Numbered from the stretch's first letter, positions 1 to 7,823 are shown. The stretch: DNA of 29,334 bases from JAFDVJ01 sp964487505 (GCA_964487505.1 CAZARD010000050.1:1-29334), one strand, 5' to 3'. A program made the numbers and translations. The notes: a model not told the origin generated them from the sequence alone.

Positions 1-34
1 AACTCGTGCAGGTTGGCCGACGAGTCGGAACTTT

Positions 35-64
35 TTTCACTTTTTCACCTTTCCCATCTATAAT
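35..64 (+). promoter_or_regulatory. Promoter of the sigma/HTH/helicase operon
   Basis: A perfect -10 hexamer TATAAT lies at 59-64. An 18-nt spacer separates it from a -35-like TTTCAC at 35-40, which falls within two adjacent copies of TTTTTCAC (32-48). The predicted start point is about 70-72, roughly 40 nt before the GTG start of the first gene. The -10 match is strong and the -35 match is weak. Confidence 0.6.
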
Positions 65-65
65 C

Positions 66-87
66 TTTCCGGTTATCGGTCCGGAAA
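66..87. promoter_or_regulatory. Inverted repeat, candidate operator
   Basis: The perfect inverted repeat TTTCCGG-N8-CCGGAAA begins one base after the -10 element and covers the predicted transcription start. A repressor bound here would block the polymerase. The HTH protein encoded at 879-1499 in the same operon is the natural candidate for autoregulation. The symmetry and position are directly visible; the binding partner is inferred. Confidence 0.45.
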
Positions 88-111
88 TCCATTTGAAGGG
101 AGGAGAGACAA

Positions 112-882
112 GTGGCGGCGCTCGTCAGTCCGTTGACGAAGGTATCGAAGGCGGGCGAAGTGTATGAGCGGCGGCCCGAGGTCGAACGGCAACTCTCAGA
201 ACTCGCCGGCGACGGTTTTGCGCTCGAACCGAATGCGCTCGGGAACCGAAATCGGAACTCCGATGGTTACATTCTCGACGAAACGCTTGTCTTCCTTATG
301 CGCCGCGCGATCCGGAACGGCGACACGACGGCGGCGGATGCCTGCTTTCTGGAGCTCCACCGACGGTTTTCCCTCCTTTTACGCAAGTTCAGAAAGTGGT
401 TCGGTGACAAGAAAGACGAGTTCGACGATCTCTGCAGCGAAGCGACCGTCGCGTTGTTCGCGGCGCTCAGCGATATCGATTCCGACCGCGCGGACTATGC
501 GCAGGTCCGATTCGGGGATTACGCGATGACGCTGACGAACGACAAGATGAAGCCGGTCGTCCGAAGATGGGAGCAGAAAGCGGACCTTTTCAGCGAGCTC
601 GAGGGCGAGCCGGGCGAGGACGACCTGAAAGTTCTCGAGGCGTTGTTGGTTTCGAACGAACGCCCGGCCGACGTTCGACTCGTCGCTCGCGAGGCGGTCC
701 GCCGGCTGCCGGAACCGATTCGGACGGCGGCGATCCTCCATTTCGTCGAAGGCGTTCCGATCGAGAGCAACGATCCCGGGATCATAACCATCAGCAAGAT
801 CTTCAATAAGGACCCGAGAACGATCCGAAACTGGTTCGCGAAGGCGCGGACCCTGCTCTCGAATGACGGAGGTCAGCTATGA
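112..882 (+). CDS. Sigma-70-like RNA polymerase sigma factor
   Basis: This 256-aa protein resembles ECF-type or short sigma-70 factors. Residues about 78-146 look like region 2: a helical stretch with an RKFRKWFG segment followed by a DDLCSEATVALFAAL helix. Residues about 188-250 look like region 4: a helix with the RRLPEPIRTAAILHF pattern, then a helix-turn-helix ending in DPRTIRNWFAKARTLL. The start is GTG at 112, preceded by a good Shine-Dalgarno GGGAGGAG at 99-106. Its stop overlaps the next start by 4 nt (ATGA), so the two genes are translationally coupled. An N-terminal extension of about 75 residues matches nothing I recognise. It could instead be a phage-type regulator with a sigma fold. 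In context it probably directs or controls transcription of the adjacent helicase. Confidence 0.65.
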   Translation: MAALVSPLTKVSKAGEVYERRPEVERQLSELAGDGFALEPNALGNRNRNSDGYILDETLVFLMRRAIRNGDTTAADACFLELHRRFSLLLRKFRKWFGDKKDEFDDLCSEATVALFAALSDIDSDRADYAQVRFGDYAMTLTNDKMKPVVRRWEQKADLFSELEGEPGEDDLKVLEALLVSNERPADVRLVAREAVRRLPEPIRTAAILHFVEGVPIESNDPGIITISKIFNKDPRTIRNWFAKARTLLSNDGGQL

Positions 883-1499
883 ACACCGGTCTTCCGAATC
901 AAAATCGCGCGCAAGAGGTGCTCGAAGGCTACGCCGCGGCGACGCCCGGCGGCAACGACTACCGTATCCTTCGCGACTGGATCGCGCAATTCCCCGAATT
1001 CGCCGAAGACCTCGAGATCTTCGCGGCGTCAAGGGCCATCGCCCGGCACGTTCCCGATGAGACTCCGACCGCGGAAGAAGAGGCCGCGCGGCAGACCGCG
1101 GCGGCCGAGCTTCTCAAAAGGCTGATGCCGGCTCGCGGACAATCGCCTTCGCCGATCGCAAGCCTGACCGGGCTCGCCGAAAAGAAGGGCCTGGACAAGG
1201 CGAAATTTGCGCACCTGACCGGGCTGAGCGTGTCGCTCGTGATGTATCTCGAAAAGCGCCGGCTGGCGGCCGCATCTGTCCCCAAGGCGTTGGTCCGCCG
1301 GGTCGCCCACGTGCTCGGGGCTGCCGATGAATCCGTCGCAGCCTATCTCGGCCGTCCGTCCGGCCCACTGCTGCAGGCAAATTTCAAGGCGGCCAAGATG
1401 CCCGACGCCGAAAGCGCCCAAAAGGATTTCAGGCAAGCCGTGGCGGAAGATCAAACGCTGACGGCAATTCAGAAGGAAGAACTTCTCAAGCTCGTTTAG
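879..1499 (+). CDS. Helix-turn-helix (Cro/C1-like) regulatory protein
   Basis: This 206-aa protein has two parts. Residues about 1-60 form a helical segment with a DWIAQFPEFAEDLEIFAA motif that I do not recognise as a named domain. Residues about 90-150 contain a clear XRE-like helix-turn-helix: a helix with LAEKKGLDKAKFAHLTGL, then a recognition helix SVSLVMYLEKRRL and the following RRVAHVLG helix. It starts at ATG 879, overlapping the sigma-like gene by 4 nt. XRE repressors next to ImmA/IrrE peptidases are a known switch: the peptidase inactivates the repressor (ImmR/ImmA of ICEBs1, DdrO/IrrE of Deinococcus). By analogy this protein may be the substrate of the peptidase encoded at 1619, and may either repress the operon or hold the sigma factor inactive. 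Confidence 0.6.
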   Translation: MNTGLPNQNRAQEVLEGYAAATPGGNDYRILRDWIAQFPEFAEDLEIFAASRAIARHVPDETPTAEEEAARQTAAAELLKRLMPARGQSPSPIASLTGLAEKKGLDKAKFAHLTGLSVSLVMYLEKRRLAAASVPKALVRRVAHVLGAADESVAAYLGRPSGPLLQANFKAAKMPDAESAQKDFRQAVAEDQTLTAIQKEELLKLV

Positions 1500-1507
1500 A
1501 GCGGGCC

Positions 1508-1530
1508 CGGCTTCGGCCGATTCGATCGGC
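1508..1530 (+). promoter_or_regulatory. Alternative hairpins between HTH and helicase genes
   Basis: The 119-nt gap before the helicase start holds two small stems that share bases, so only one can form at a time. One is CGGC-TTCG-GCCG (1508-1519), a classic UUCG tetraloop. The other is GCCGAT-TCG-ATCGGC (1516-1530). Neither is followed by a T run, so this is not an obvious terminator. It could tune expression of the third gene, but the stems are short and may be chance in GC-rich DNA. Confidence 0.25.
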
Positions 1531-1618
1531 AACTACTTCATTTCGCGGCGGAGATCGCCGGCGTTCTCGCAACCTTGACCGCGCGGCCGTGCCCGCGTTT
1601 CTTGGAGGTCTTCACGTT

Positions 1619-4600
1619 ATGTCTCATTGGGATAGCATTCGCGCCCGCGCTCTCGAACTTCGAAACCGCGTCTGTTCAGAGGCCGGTCTTTCGGCCGACG
1701 AGTTGACCGAACCCCGAACTCTCGTCGATCTCGCCGTCGGTCATTTCGGACTCTTCGTCTCGCCGGAACATCCGGCCTCGGCCAACCTGCGGGGCGCGGA
1801 GGCCGCTTTCGAGGACGACGTCATCTATATCAAGAACACGCTCGAGGGATGGCCGCGAGTGTTCACGGTCGCGCACGAGATCGGCCACAAGGCTTTGCAC
1901 GATGCTCGCCAGGCCTGCGACGAGGCCTCGATCGACACACTCGGATCGGCCGAGGACACCGATTACTCGGCGCAGCGCATCGTCGGTTACGGCCCGGGGG
2001 AACGCCGCGAGCGCGAGGCGAACGTCTTCGCGCTCGAATTCCTTTTGCCGTCGGATGCCCTCGGCAAGGCTCGGCGCGCGGGAACCTCGGACGCATTCAT
2101 TGACACGGCGGGCATCACGTTCGAGGTTGCCGCGGGCCAGCTTTTGCGCGCCGTTCTCGTGCCCGAGACGGTGAACGAAGAGACGGCCTACACGCCGCTC
2201 GAGCCCGATGAAAGCCAGCTGGCCGCCGCGCGCCATACCGGATCGCCGCTGCTTGTCAACGCCGGTCCGGGAACCGGAAAGACGCAATGTCTGAGCGAGC
2301 GGATCGAGTTCCTGCTCGGGGAAGGGATCGAACCGGAGCGCATTCTGGCGCTGACGTTCTCGAACAAGGCGGCCGAAGAGATGCGCGAGCGGGTTGCGGC
2401 GCGCCGCCCCGTCGAGGCGCCGCGCATCGATATGATGACGTTTCACGCGTTCGGGCTCAATATCCTGCGGCGATACTGGGAACGCGCCGGGCTCGAACCG
2501 CATTCGCCCCTCGTCGACAAGATCGAGGCGCTGATGCATCTCGAACGGAACCTCGCCGGCTTCGGTTTCCAAAGGTATCTTTCGCTCAGCGAGCCGACCC
2601 GGTATCTGCCGGACATACTCGCCGCGATCTCGCGTTCCAAGGACGAACTTTGCGGACCCGAAGAGTTCGCACGGCTCGCTCAGGAGCAGCTGCGGCTTGC
2701 CGGTGAAGATGAAAAGGCGCTGGCGAAGGCCGAGCGCGCGGTCGAGGCGTCACGGGTCTACGAGTTCTACCAGGCGTGGCTCGATGAGGGCAAGCGTCTG
2801 GATTTCGGCGATCTGATCCTTCGCTCCGTCCGGCTATTGGAGGAAGACGCCGACGTCAGGCACGAGGTGCGAGGACGGTATCGGGCGATCCTGGTCGATG
2901 AATTCCAGGACGTGAACCGCGCTTCGGGCGTGCTTCTGCGCGAGATCGCGGGCGACACTTCGACGCTTTGGGTCGTCGGGGATATTCGCCAGTCCATCTA
3001 TCGCTGGCGCGGGGCGTCGCCGTCGAACATCGAACGGTTCAACGAGGATTTTCCCGGCGCCGATGACCTTTCGCTCGAAGTCAATTACCGTTCGGCCGCT
3101 CCGATCGTGAAGACGTTCTCGGAGTTCGCGGGACCGATGATCGCGGGCAACGGGACTTTCCGCGACTGGACCGCGAAAAGGGAAGACGACGGCCGGGTAA
3201 CCTACACCGTTGCGCCCGACGACCGCTCCGAGGCGGCGGCGATCGCGGCCGCCTTGAAGGCCGGACACGAGAAAGGTACCGCGTGGCGCGACGCAGCCGT
3301 CATAAGCCGGACGCATCGGCAGCTGACCGCGTTGGCGAAGGAACTCGAACGGGCCGGCGTGCCCGTCTTCTATCTCGGGGATGTTTTCGAACGCCCTGAG
3401 ATCCGCGACCTTCTGAGCCTGATCGATCTCGCGGCGCGCGATCACGGGCATTCGCTGGTGCGCGTCGCGCGTATCCCCGAGTACTCGATCCCCGAGGCGG
3501 ACGTCGCGCGGATTCTCGAGGCGGCGAAGAACCGGGACGGTGGCTTTCACGGGCTTCGGGACGACGCGGCGTTCGATGACGAACTGTCCGAACGGGGAAG
3601 ACTCGGCTGGCGAAGGCTTTGCGATCATCTTGCCGACCTCGCCGACGCGCCGAACGCGAACGATTTCATCCTGCGGTACCTGTTCCGCGTCTCGCGATTT
3701 CTCGATCCGTACCTCGCGGATGAGTCGGTGCCGAGGATGACGGCGCGGATCGCGATCTACCAGTTCGCGCGCTTTGCGGAGTCGGTCTCGCGCCGGATCG
3801 AGGAAAAGGGAAGACCGGCGCTCCTGAGGTTCCAGCGCTACGTCCGGCGCGTCGCCTGGTTCCGCGAGGACAAGAACCTCGCGCAGATCCCCGAAGCGGC
3901 CGACGGACTCGACGCGGTGCGACTGCTGACGGTCCACGCGGCCAAGGGACTCGAGTTCAAACACGTCTTTATCCCGAATCTCGCGACGACGCGCTTTCCG
4001 ACCTCGAAGGGCGGTGCCGGAATCCCGGTCCCGGACGGCCTGACGCCGGGCCGCGGCGACTTTCACGACGAAGAGGAGGAATGCCTGTTCTTCGTCGCGC
4101 TGTCGCGGGCACGGGACGCTCTTCATCTGTCGCGCGCCGAAAGGTACGGGAGTGTGACGAGAACGCGGTCGAGTTTCTTAAACGCGATCGATGCCGTGCT
4201 GCCGCCGGCGACCGCGGCGCCGGATGCCGGCGAGGCCGCCGGGCCCGAACTTCGCCCGCAGCCTCCGCGCGACAGGTTCTATGTGGCCGAGCTCGACCGA
4301 TATCTGCGCTGTCCGCAGGAGTATTACTACACCGGGATATTGCGACTCAAGGCGCGTGATGACGAATCGGTCTATAGGGGGTTTCACGTGATGCTCCGCG
4401 AGTCCATCGCCGAGGCCGCCGGGACGCCGGCCGTCGATCCGGCCGATGCGTTCGCCCGCCGCTGGGAGGGTTCGGCGCTCGCGTCGCACGCCTATGCCGA
4501 CCTCTATCGAGCGGTCGCCGCCGACATTCTTGGCCGCGCCCGCGAAACATTCGGGAACGCGGTCGGGATCGATTTCGAGGCCGTCCTGATGAATGCCAGG

Positions 4601-4966
4601 GTATCCGTCGATGCCGACGAGGTTAACGACGACGGAACTCGGGTCGTGCTCCGGAGGATCAAGACCGGGAAGACGCCGTCGGAAAACAACCGCCGCGAGA
4701 ACCGCGACGCTTTGCTCAAGTTCGCCGCCGGCGCATCGTACGCCGGCCGCGAGCTGACCGTCCTGAAGACCTATCTGGCATCGGGCGAAAATGTCGAGAT
4801 CGGGATGACGGACCGCTTTGTCGGAAACGCCGTCCGGCGTTACAACGACGCCATCGACGGCATCCGCACCGGACATTTTCCGGCCGAAGGCGACGACCAG
4901 AACTGTCCCAACTGTCCGCACTTCTTCATTTGCACCTCGGGCGACGACGCAGTGCAAAGTGCATAG
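1619..4966 (+). CDS. ImmA/IrrE peptidase - UvrD helicase - Fe-S nuclease-like fusion protein
   Basis: The protein has 1115 aa. I chose ATG 1619 over the in-frame GTG at 1589 because TTGGAGG at 1601-1607 is well spaced for it. Residues about 1-180 are an ImmA/IrrE metallopeptidase with zinc motif HEIGH (86-90) and a third-ligand motif EREANVFALE from 131. Residues about 195-850 are a UvrD/PcrA-type superfamily 1A helicase: Walker A GPGTGKT (216-222), LALTFSNKAAEEM (243-255), Walker B DEFQD (427-431), motif III VVGDIRQSIYRWRG, motif V TVHAAKGLEF (771-780) and motif VI VALSRAR (826-832). Residues about 885-1115 resemble the AddB/Cas4 iron-staple nuclease domain, with Cys898 and a CX2CX5C motif at 1096, 1099 and 1105. 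The usual DYK-TG catalytic strand reads RIKTGK, with Arg1013 in place of Asp, so nuclease activity is doubtful. The likely role is DNA processing coupled to proteolytic switching of the upstream regulators. Confidence 0.85.
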   Translation: MSHWDSIRARALELRNRVCSEAGLSADELTEPRTLVDLAVGHFGLFVSPEHPASANLRGAEAAFEDDVIYIKNTLEGWPRVFTVAHEIGHKALHDARQACDEASIDTLGSAEDTDYSAQRIVGYGPGERREREANVFALEFLLPSDALGKARRAGTSDAFIDTAGITFEVAAGQLLRAVLVPETVNEETAYTPLEPDESQLAAARHTGSPLLVNAGPGTGKTQCLSERIEFLLGEGIEPERILALTFSNKAAEEMRERVAARRPVEAPRIDMMTFHAFGLNILRRYWERAGLEPHSPLVDKIEALMHLERNLAGFGFQRYLSLSEPTRYLPDILAAISRSKDELCGPEEFARLAQEQLRLAGEDEKALAKAERAVEASRVYEFYQAWLDEGKRLDFGDLILRSVRLLEEDADVRHEVRGRYRAILVDEFQDVNRASGVLLREIAGDTSTLWVVGDIRQSIYRWRGASPSNIERFNEDFPGADDLSLEVNYRSAAPIVKTFSEFAGPMIAGNGTFRDWTAKREDDGRVTYTVAPDDRSEAAAIAAALKAGHEKGTAWRDAAVISRTHRQLTALAKELERAGVPVFYLGDVFERPEIRDLLSLIDLAARDHGHSLVRVARIPEYSIPEADVARILEAAKNRDGGFHGLRDDAAFDDELSERGRLGWRRLCDHLADLADAPNANDFILRYLFRVSRFLDPYLADESVPRMTARIAIYQFARFAESVSRRIEEKGRPALLRFQRYVRRVAWFREDKNLAQIPEAADGLDAVRLLTVHAAKGLEFKHVFIPNLATTRFPTSKGGAGIPVPDGLTPGRGDFHDEEEECLFFVALSRARDALHLSRAERYGSVTRTRSSFLNAIDAVLPPATAAPDAGEAAGPELRPQPPRDRFYVAELDRYLRCPQEYYYTGILRLKARDDESVYRGFHVMLRESIAEAAGTPAVDPADAFARRWEGSALASHAYADLYRAVAADILGRARETFGNAVGIDFEAVLMNARVSVDADEVNDDGTRVVLRRIKTGKTPSENNRRENRDALLKFAAGASYAGRELTVLKTYLASGENVEIGMTDRFVGNAVRRYNDAIDGIRTGHFPAEGDDQNCPNCPHFFICTSGDDAVQSA

Positions 4967-4999
4967 TGCAAAGCGGTTCAGTGCAAAGTGCGAGTGCAA
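4951..4999. repeat. Heptamer array AGTGCAA at the helicase gene end
   Basis: Units AGTGCAA (4951), AGTGCAT (4958), AGTGCAA (4965), a degenerate 8-mer, AGTGCAA (4980), a 6-nt variant (4987) and AGTGCAA (4993) run almost head to tail with a 7-bp period. The array begins inside the helicase gene, where it encodes the last few residues and supplies the TAG stop codon. Confidence 0.75.
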
Positions 5000-5086
5000 C
5001 GTCCTTTTCGCTATTCAAACTGGCAACGGACGACGATCTGCAAACCGCGTGATGATCTCACTCCGGGAAGGGCCGTCGGGACCGAT

Positions 5087-5222
5087 GTTCGGGGCCGGGC
5101 CACGGCCCGGCCGCAAACACGCTGCTCGTAAACACTTTCGACGCCCGAACCGGCTCGCGGGCATAGCCCGCAGCATTCAACTGCCAACGCTTGAACGGCC
5201 GGGCTGGAGCCCGGCCCCGAAC
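5087..5222. repeat. REP-like hairpin pair (BIME-like) in the intergenic region
   Basis: The 471-nt gap between the helicase and nuclease genes holds three hairpins. GGCCGGGCC-AC-GGCCCGGCC is at 5093-5112, GCGGGC-ATA-GCCCGC at 5157-5171, and GGCCGGGCT-GG-AGCCCGGCC at 5197-5216. The outer two belong to one element in opposite orientations: the 14-nt GTTCGGGGCCGGGC at 5087-5100 is matched exactly by its reverse complement at 5209-5222. This is the layout of REP doublets mobilised by IS200-like (RAYT) transposases, and a RAYT remnant lies at the far end of the window. I see nothing recognisable from 5223 to 5437. Confidence 0.6.
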
Positions 5223-5437
5223 GGCAACCGCAAGGGGCCGAGGCTGGCAGGGAGAGAAATCGAATCTCGACTTGGCCGAATTGCAGACAGGATCCGTACG
5301 GTCTTCCGAGTTCCCGGATGCGGATCTATCGGATGCGCGGGCTGAGGCAAGCGCTGGCGCCACAACTGCGGAAAGACGACGAGCGGCGGCGTCCGAAACG
5401 CGCACTGCTTTTCAAAGCACACGAAGCGGGTTCATAA

Positions 5438-6040
5438 ATGTCACGGACATCCGAAAACTTGAAGCTCAAAACGCTCTTATGCGGGTTGCTGGTCGCCGGT
5501 CTCTCGGGATTCTCGGCGTGCAGCGTCCGGGAGGCACCGAATCCGAACGTCCGCGATCCGATCAATCCCGCGGCCGTCGCCACGGAGGTGCCGGCCGGCC
5601 GGTTTCGCGTCGTCAGGATCGTCGACGGCGACACGATCGAGGTCCTCGACGAAAACAAGCGGCCGATCCGGGTCCGGCTTGCAGGCATTGACGCGCCCGA
5701 AAAGGGCCAGCCGTTCTCGAGGGTCGCCAAGGACGTTCTCGGGCAATTGGTCCGCGGTCAAACGGTCGTTTTGGACGGCAAAAAGACCGATCGCTGGGAC
5801 CGTCGGGTGGCGAAGGTCGTCACTGACAAGGATGTCTGCCTCGAAATGGTCCGCCGCGGCCTCGCGTGGCACTTCAAAAGGTACGAGAACGAACAGACGG
5901 CGGCGGACCGCGAGAGTTACGATCTGGCGGAAAAACAGGCTAGGAAGGAACGCCTGGGCATCTGGCAGGAACCTGATCCGGTTCCGCCATGGAGTTTCCG
6001 CGAGGCCCGTCGGACCGGCGCCGGCGACGGCAGGCAGTAA
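5438..6040 (+). CDS. Thermonuclease family protein (SNase-like), putative lipoprotein
   Basis: This 200-aa protein has a hydrophobic N-terminus (residues about 9-27) ending in GFSAC, an imperfect lipobox with Cys28, so it is probably exported and perhaps lipid-anchored. Residues about 55-178 form a staphylococcal-nuclease fold. The key residues of the family appear in order: DGDT with metal-binding Asp65, Arg80 in IRVRLAGIDAPE, Asp85, Glu88, and Arg122 in the WDRRVAKV segment. All catalytic positions known from SNase (D21, R35, D40, E43, R87) seem present, so it should be an active calcium-dependent nuclease that degrades DNA or RNA outside the cytoplasm. It appears to be a single-gene unit. 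The ATG at 5438 has only a weak upstream GCGGG as ribosome-binding site. Confidence 0.85.
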   Translation: MSRTSENLKLKTLLCGLLVAGLSGFSACSVREAPNPNVRDPINPAAVATEVPAGRFRVVRIVDGDTIEVLDENKRPIRVRLAGIDAPEKGQPFSRVAKDVLGQLVRGQTVVLDGKKTDRWDRRVAKVVTDKDVCLEMVRRGLAWHFKRYENEQTAADRESYDLAEKQARKERLGIWQEPDPVPPWSFREARRTGAGDGRQ

Positions 6041-6060
6041 AGACCGGTTTGCCGTCGAAA

Positions 6061-6072
6061 CCGTGATCACGG
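6061..6072. repeat. 12-bp perfect palindrome downstream of the nuclease gene
   Basis: CCGTGATCACGG is a perfect palindrome 20 nt after the thermonuclease stop codon. No T run follows, so it is not a clear terminator. The rest of the 259-nt gap to 6299 shows nothing else recognisable. Confidence 0.35.
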
Positions 6073-6299
6073 AACGTGCGATTCTTCAAGCGATCACCAC
6101 TTGCTGCGGAACGTAACGGATCCCGGCCCTTCGCGATCATGCGTGGGTCAGTTGCGGGATCGGTCGGGGCCAAGGCTCGAGAACCGCCCAACGCCTTCGT
6201 CGCCTGCCGCGATTCGGCCGCGATTCGTTCCGTGCGCGGTGATCGTTTGCCCATGAAGGCAAAAGGCCGGCCTATAGAATCCCTCTTTGGCTGAGCCTC

Positions 6300-6731
6300 T
6301 CAAGCGTTCCGGATCATCTTTCGCCAGACATATCCCCACGGGACGATGACGGCAAGAAACGGCGCCCAAATAAAGACCCCGGCCATTTCCTGTGCGGGGT
6401 TTCCGGCAAGGGCTCCGGCCCGCCACAGCGGGTAGGCGACGAACGCGATCCAGATCGTCTTGCAAAAGATCATGAAGATCACGATCGGGAGCCAACGCAA
6501 CGGTTGGAGCAATCCGAGCAGTCCGAGAGTCGGATAGGCGGCCCAAACCGCGACCGCCACGGCCTTGGTATGATCCCACGGGCCTTCATGGCCGATCAGT
6601 CTTCCCCAGGTTTCAATTCCAACCCCGACGAACATCAATAGGTAGAGCGCCCGCAAGAAATAGATATTGATCGGTCGAACTCCCTCGTACCGCTCACGGT
6701 CGGGGAGGAAAATTCTCTTGATGCTGAACAT
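6300..6731 (-). CDS. Four-helix integral membrane protein of unknown function
   Basis: This 143-aa protein is not a family I can name. Four hydrophobic segments are visible at roughly residues 24-42, 57-77, 80-100 and 115-135. A charged N-terminus (KRIFLPDRERYEGVRP) precedes the first helix and an Arg/Lys-rich end (WRKMIRNA) follows the last. The segments are rich in Trp, Pro and Tyr, as in small DUF-type inner-membrane proteins. It stands alone on the minus strand between non-coding regions. No good Shine-Dalgarno is visible before ATG 6731. The clear alternation of hydrophobic helices and charged loops makes it more likely real than the opposite-strand frame. Confidence 0.65.
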   Translation of the reverse strand: MFSIKRIFLPDRERYEGVRPINIYFLRALYLLMFVGVGIETWGRLIGHEGPWDHTKAVAVAVWAAYPTLGLLGLLQPLRWLPIVIFMIFCKTIWIAFVAYPLWRAGALAGNPAQEMAGVFIWAPFLAVIVPWGYVWRKMIRNA

Positions 6732-7214
6732 GATACCGGCTTAACGAGCACCGGCGCGGATTTGTTCCCAACCGCGTGGGCGCACCCAGCACAAGCCGGC
6801 TCCTCAATCTGCGGTGCCCGCTGCTAAAAGGGAACGACGCCAGAAATCCGGGCTAAGGTTGGATTTCGCGCTGTTCGTGCCCATTCGTGGCCGAAGTCTT
6901 GCGTCAACCCAAATTGAGCGATCGGAATCAGCCCGCGAATCTCCGCCAATCTTCGCCAAACCACGATTGACTGTTTGTTTCCGATAACATCAACAATGTC
7001 AATAACGTGGAAAAACACGCAGCATAAGATTTCAGACATTCGATCCCGAACAATTGCCTTATTCGCTCTAATTCGCGAGGATTCGCGGGCAAATTTCTCC
7101 AATGCGTGATCTTGCTTCAGTGGCGACAGATCGGCCACGAACGGTCCACAGCGAAAACAAATCGATCCAAGCTGGCCGGTGCCACCGAGCCTCCCGTCCG
7201 AACCGATATCGTCG
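6732..7214. other. Non-coding stretch with short degenerate repeats
   Basis: I see no convincing gene in these 483 nt. The minus strand carries several loosely repeated motifs: CGCGAATCCTCGCGAATT near 7064-7081, GGCGAAGATTGGCGGAG near 6941-6957, and CACGAATGGGCACGAA near 6881-6896. These are short imperfect direct repeats built on a CGAAT core. A 134-codon open frame crosses the region on the minus strand, but its sequence looks like translated repeat and resembles no protein I know. The G+C content also falls locally around 6955-7080. Confidence 0.4.
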
Positions 7215-7823
7215 TCAAGCCATCTCAAACGTTGGATTCAACGCGTCCGCTGCCAACGGACGCGTGTGCGCCTCGGTCGGTTTCGCTTCCTCGGTCGGCG
7301 GGGCGGCGAAGTTCGGGTATTCTCCCGGAGCCGCGATCTCAAAGATCTGCCAAACCGTCTCGCGGTAAAGAAGGACATCTTTCGTGACCGGGCGCCCGTC
7401 GACCTCGAGTTCGACTCGAACGCGCGACTCGTCGCCGGCGGTGAATTCGCCGACGATCCGCTTGAGTACGGCCTTGCCGGAAGCGGCCGATTCCGCGAAC
7501 GTTTCGGTCCAGAAGCTCATTTCGGGTTCGAGCGAGATGCGTTGGAACCCGTCCCCGCCCGACCGAGTCCGGGCGATCGCGTTGATCGCTTCCTCGCGGC
7601 ATTCGCGCGCCGTGAGCCCGATGCACCTCAGGAATTCAGGCGGCGGACGCCTAACGAGCGCCTTGCGCGAAGTTTCCGACCCGTCAAAGAACCTCTCGGT
7701 CACCGTGCGCGGCGTGTCGGCTTTTCGCGCCGCGGCGGTTTCGGCGAGCTGTGCGCGGCATCCGAACGATGCCGCGCACAGGAACAAAACGAAGAGTATC
7801 GAATTTATTCCTTTCATATTCAT
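7215..7823 (-). CDS. Small putative lipoprotein downstream of the RHS gene
   Basis: This 202-aa protein has a signal sequence of about 21 residues ending ASFGC, an imperfect lipobox with Cys22, so it is probably exported. The body (residues about 40-185) resembles the alpha+beta NTF2-like/DUF4878 layout: a helical first half with the TVTERFFDGS segment and a final sheet with RVRVELEVDGRPVTKDVLLY then WQIFEIAAP. That fold is suggested, not proven. It starts at ATG 7823, which overlaps the RHS stop codon as ATGA, and the GGAGGAAG just upstream lies inside the last RHS codons, so translation is coupled. Its position after an RHS gene is where an immunity protein usually sits, but it could equally be an accessory or assembly lipoprotein. 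Confidence 0.7.
   Translation of the reverse strand: MNMKGINSILFVLFLCAASFGCRAQLAETAAARKADTPRTVTERFFDGSETSRKALVRRPPPEFLRCIGLTARECREEAINAIARTRSGGDGFQRISLEPEMSFWTETFAESAASGKAVLKRIVGEFTAGDESRVRVELEVDGRPVTKDVLLYRETVWQIFEIAAPGEYPNFAAPPTEEAKPTEAHTRPLAADALNPTFEMA

Noticed and set aside
2834..4126. 430-codon frame antisense to the helicase
   Set aside because: Shadow of the helicase motifs; composition typical of non-coding frames.
4818..5345. 175-codon plus-strand frame after the helicase
   Set aside because: It crosses the helicase end in another frame, the heptamers and the REP hairpins; the translation is repeat-derived.
6824..7228. 134-codon minus-strand frame as a gene
   Set aside because: No ribosome-binding site and no recognisable fold; the sequence consists of degenerate CGAAT-type repeats.
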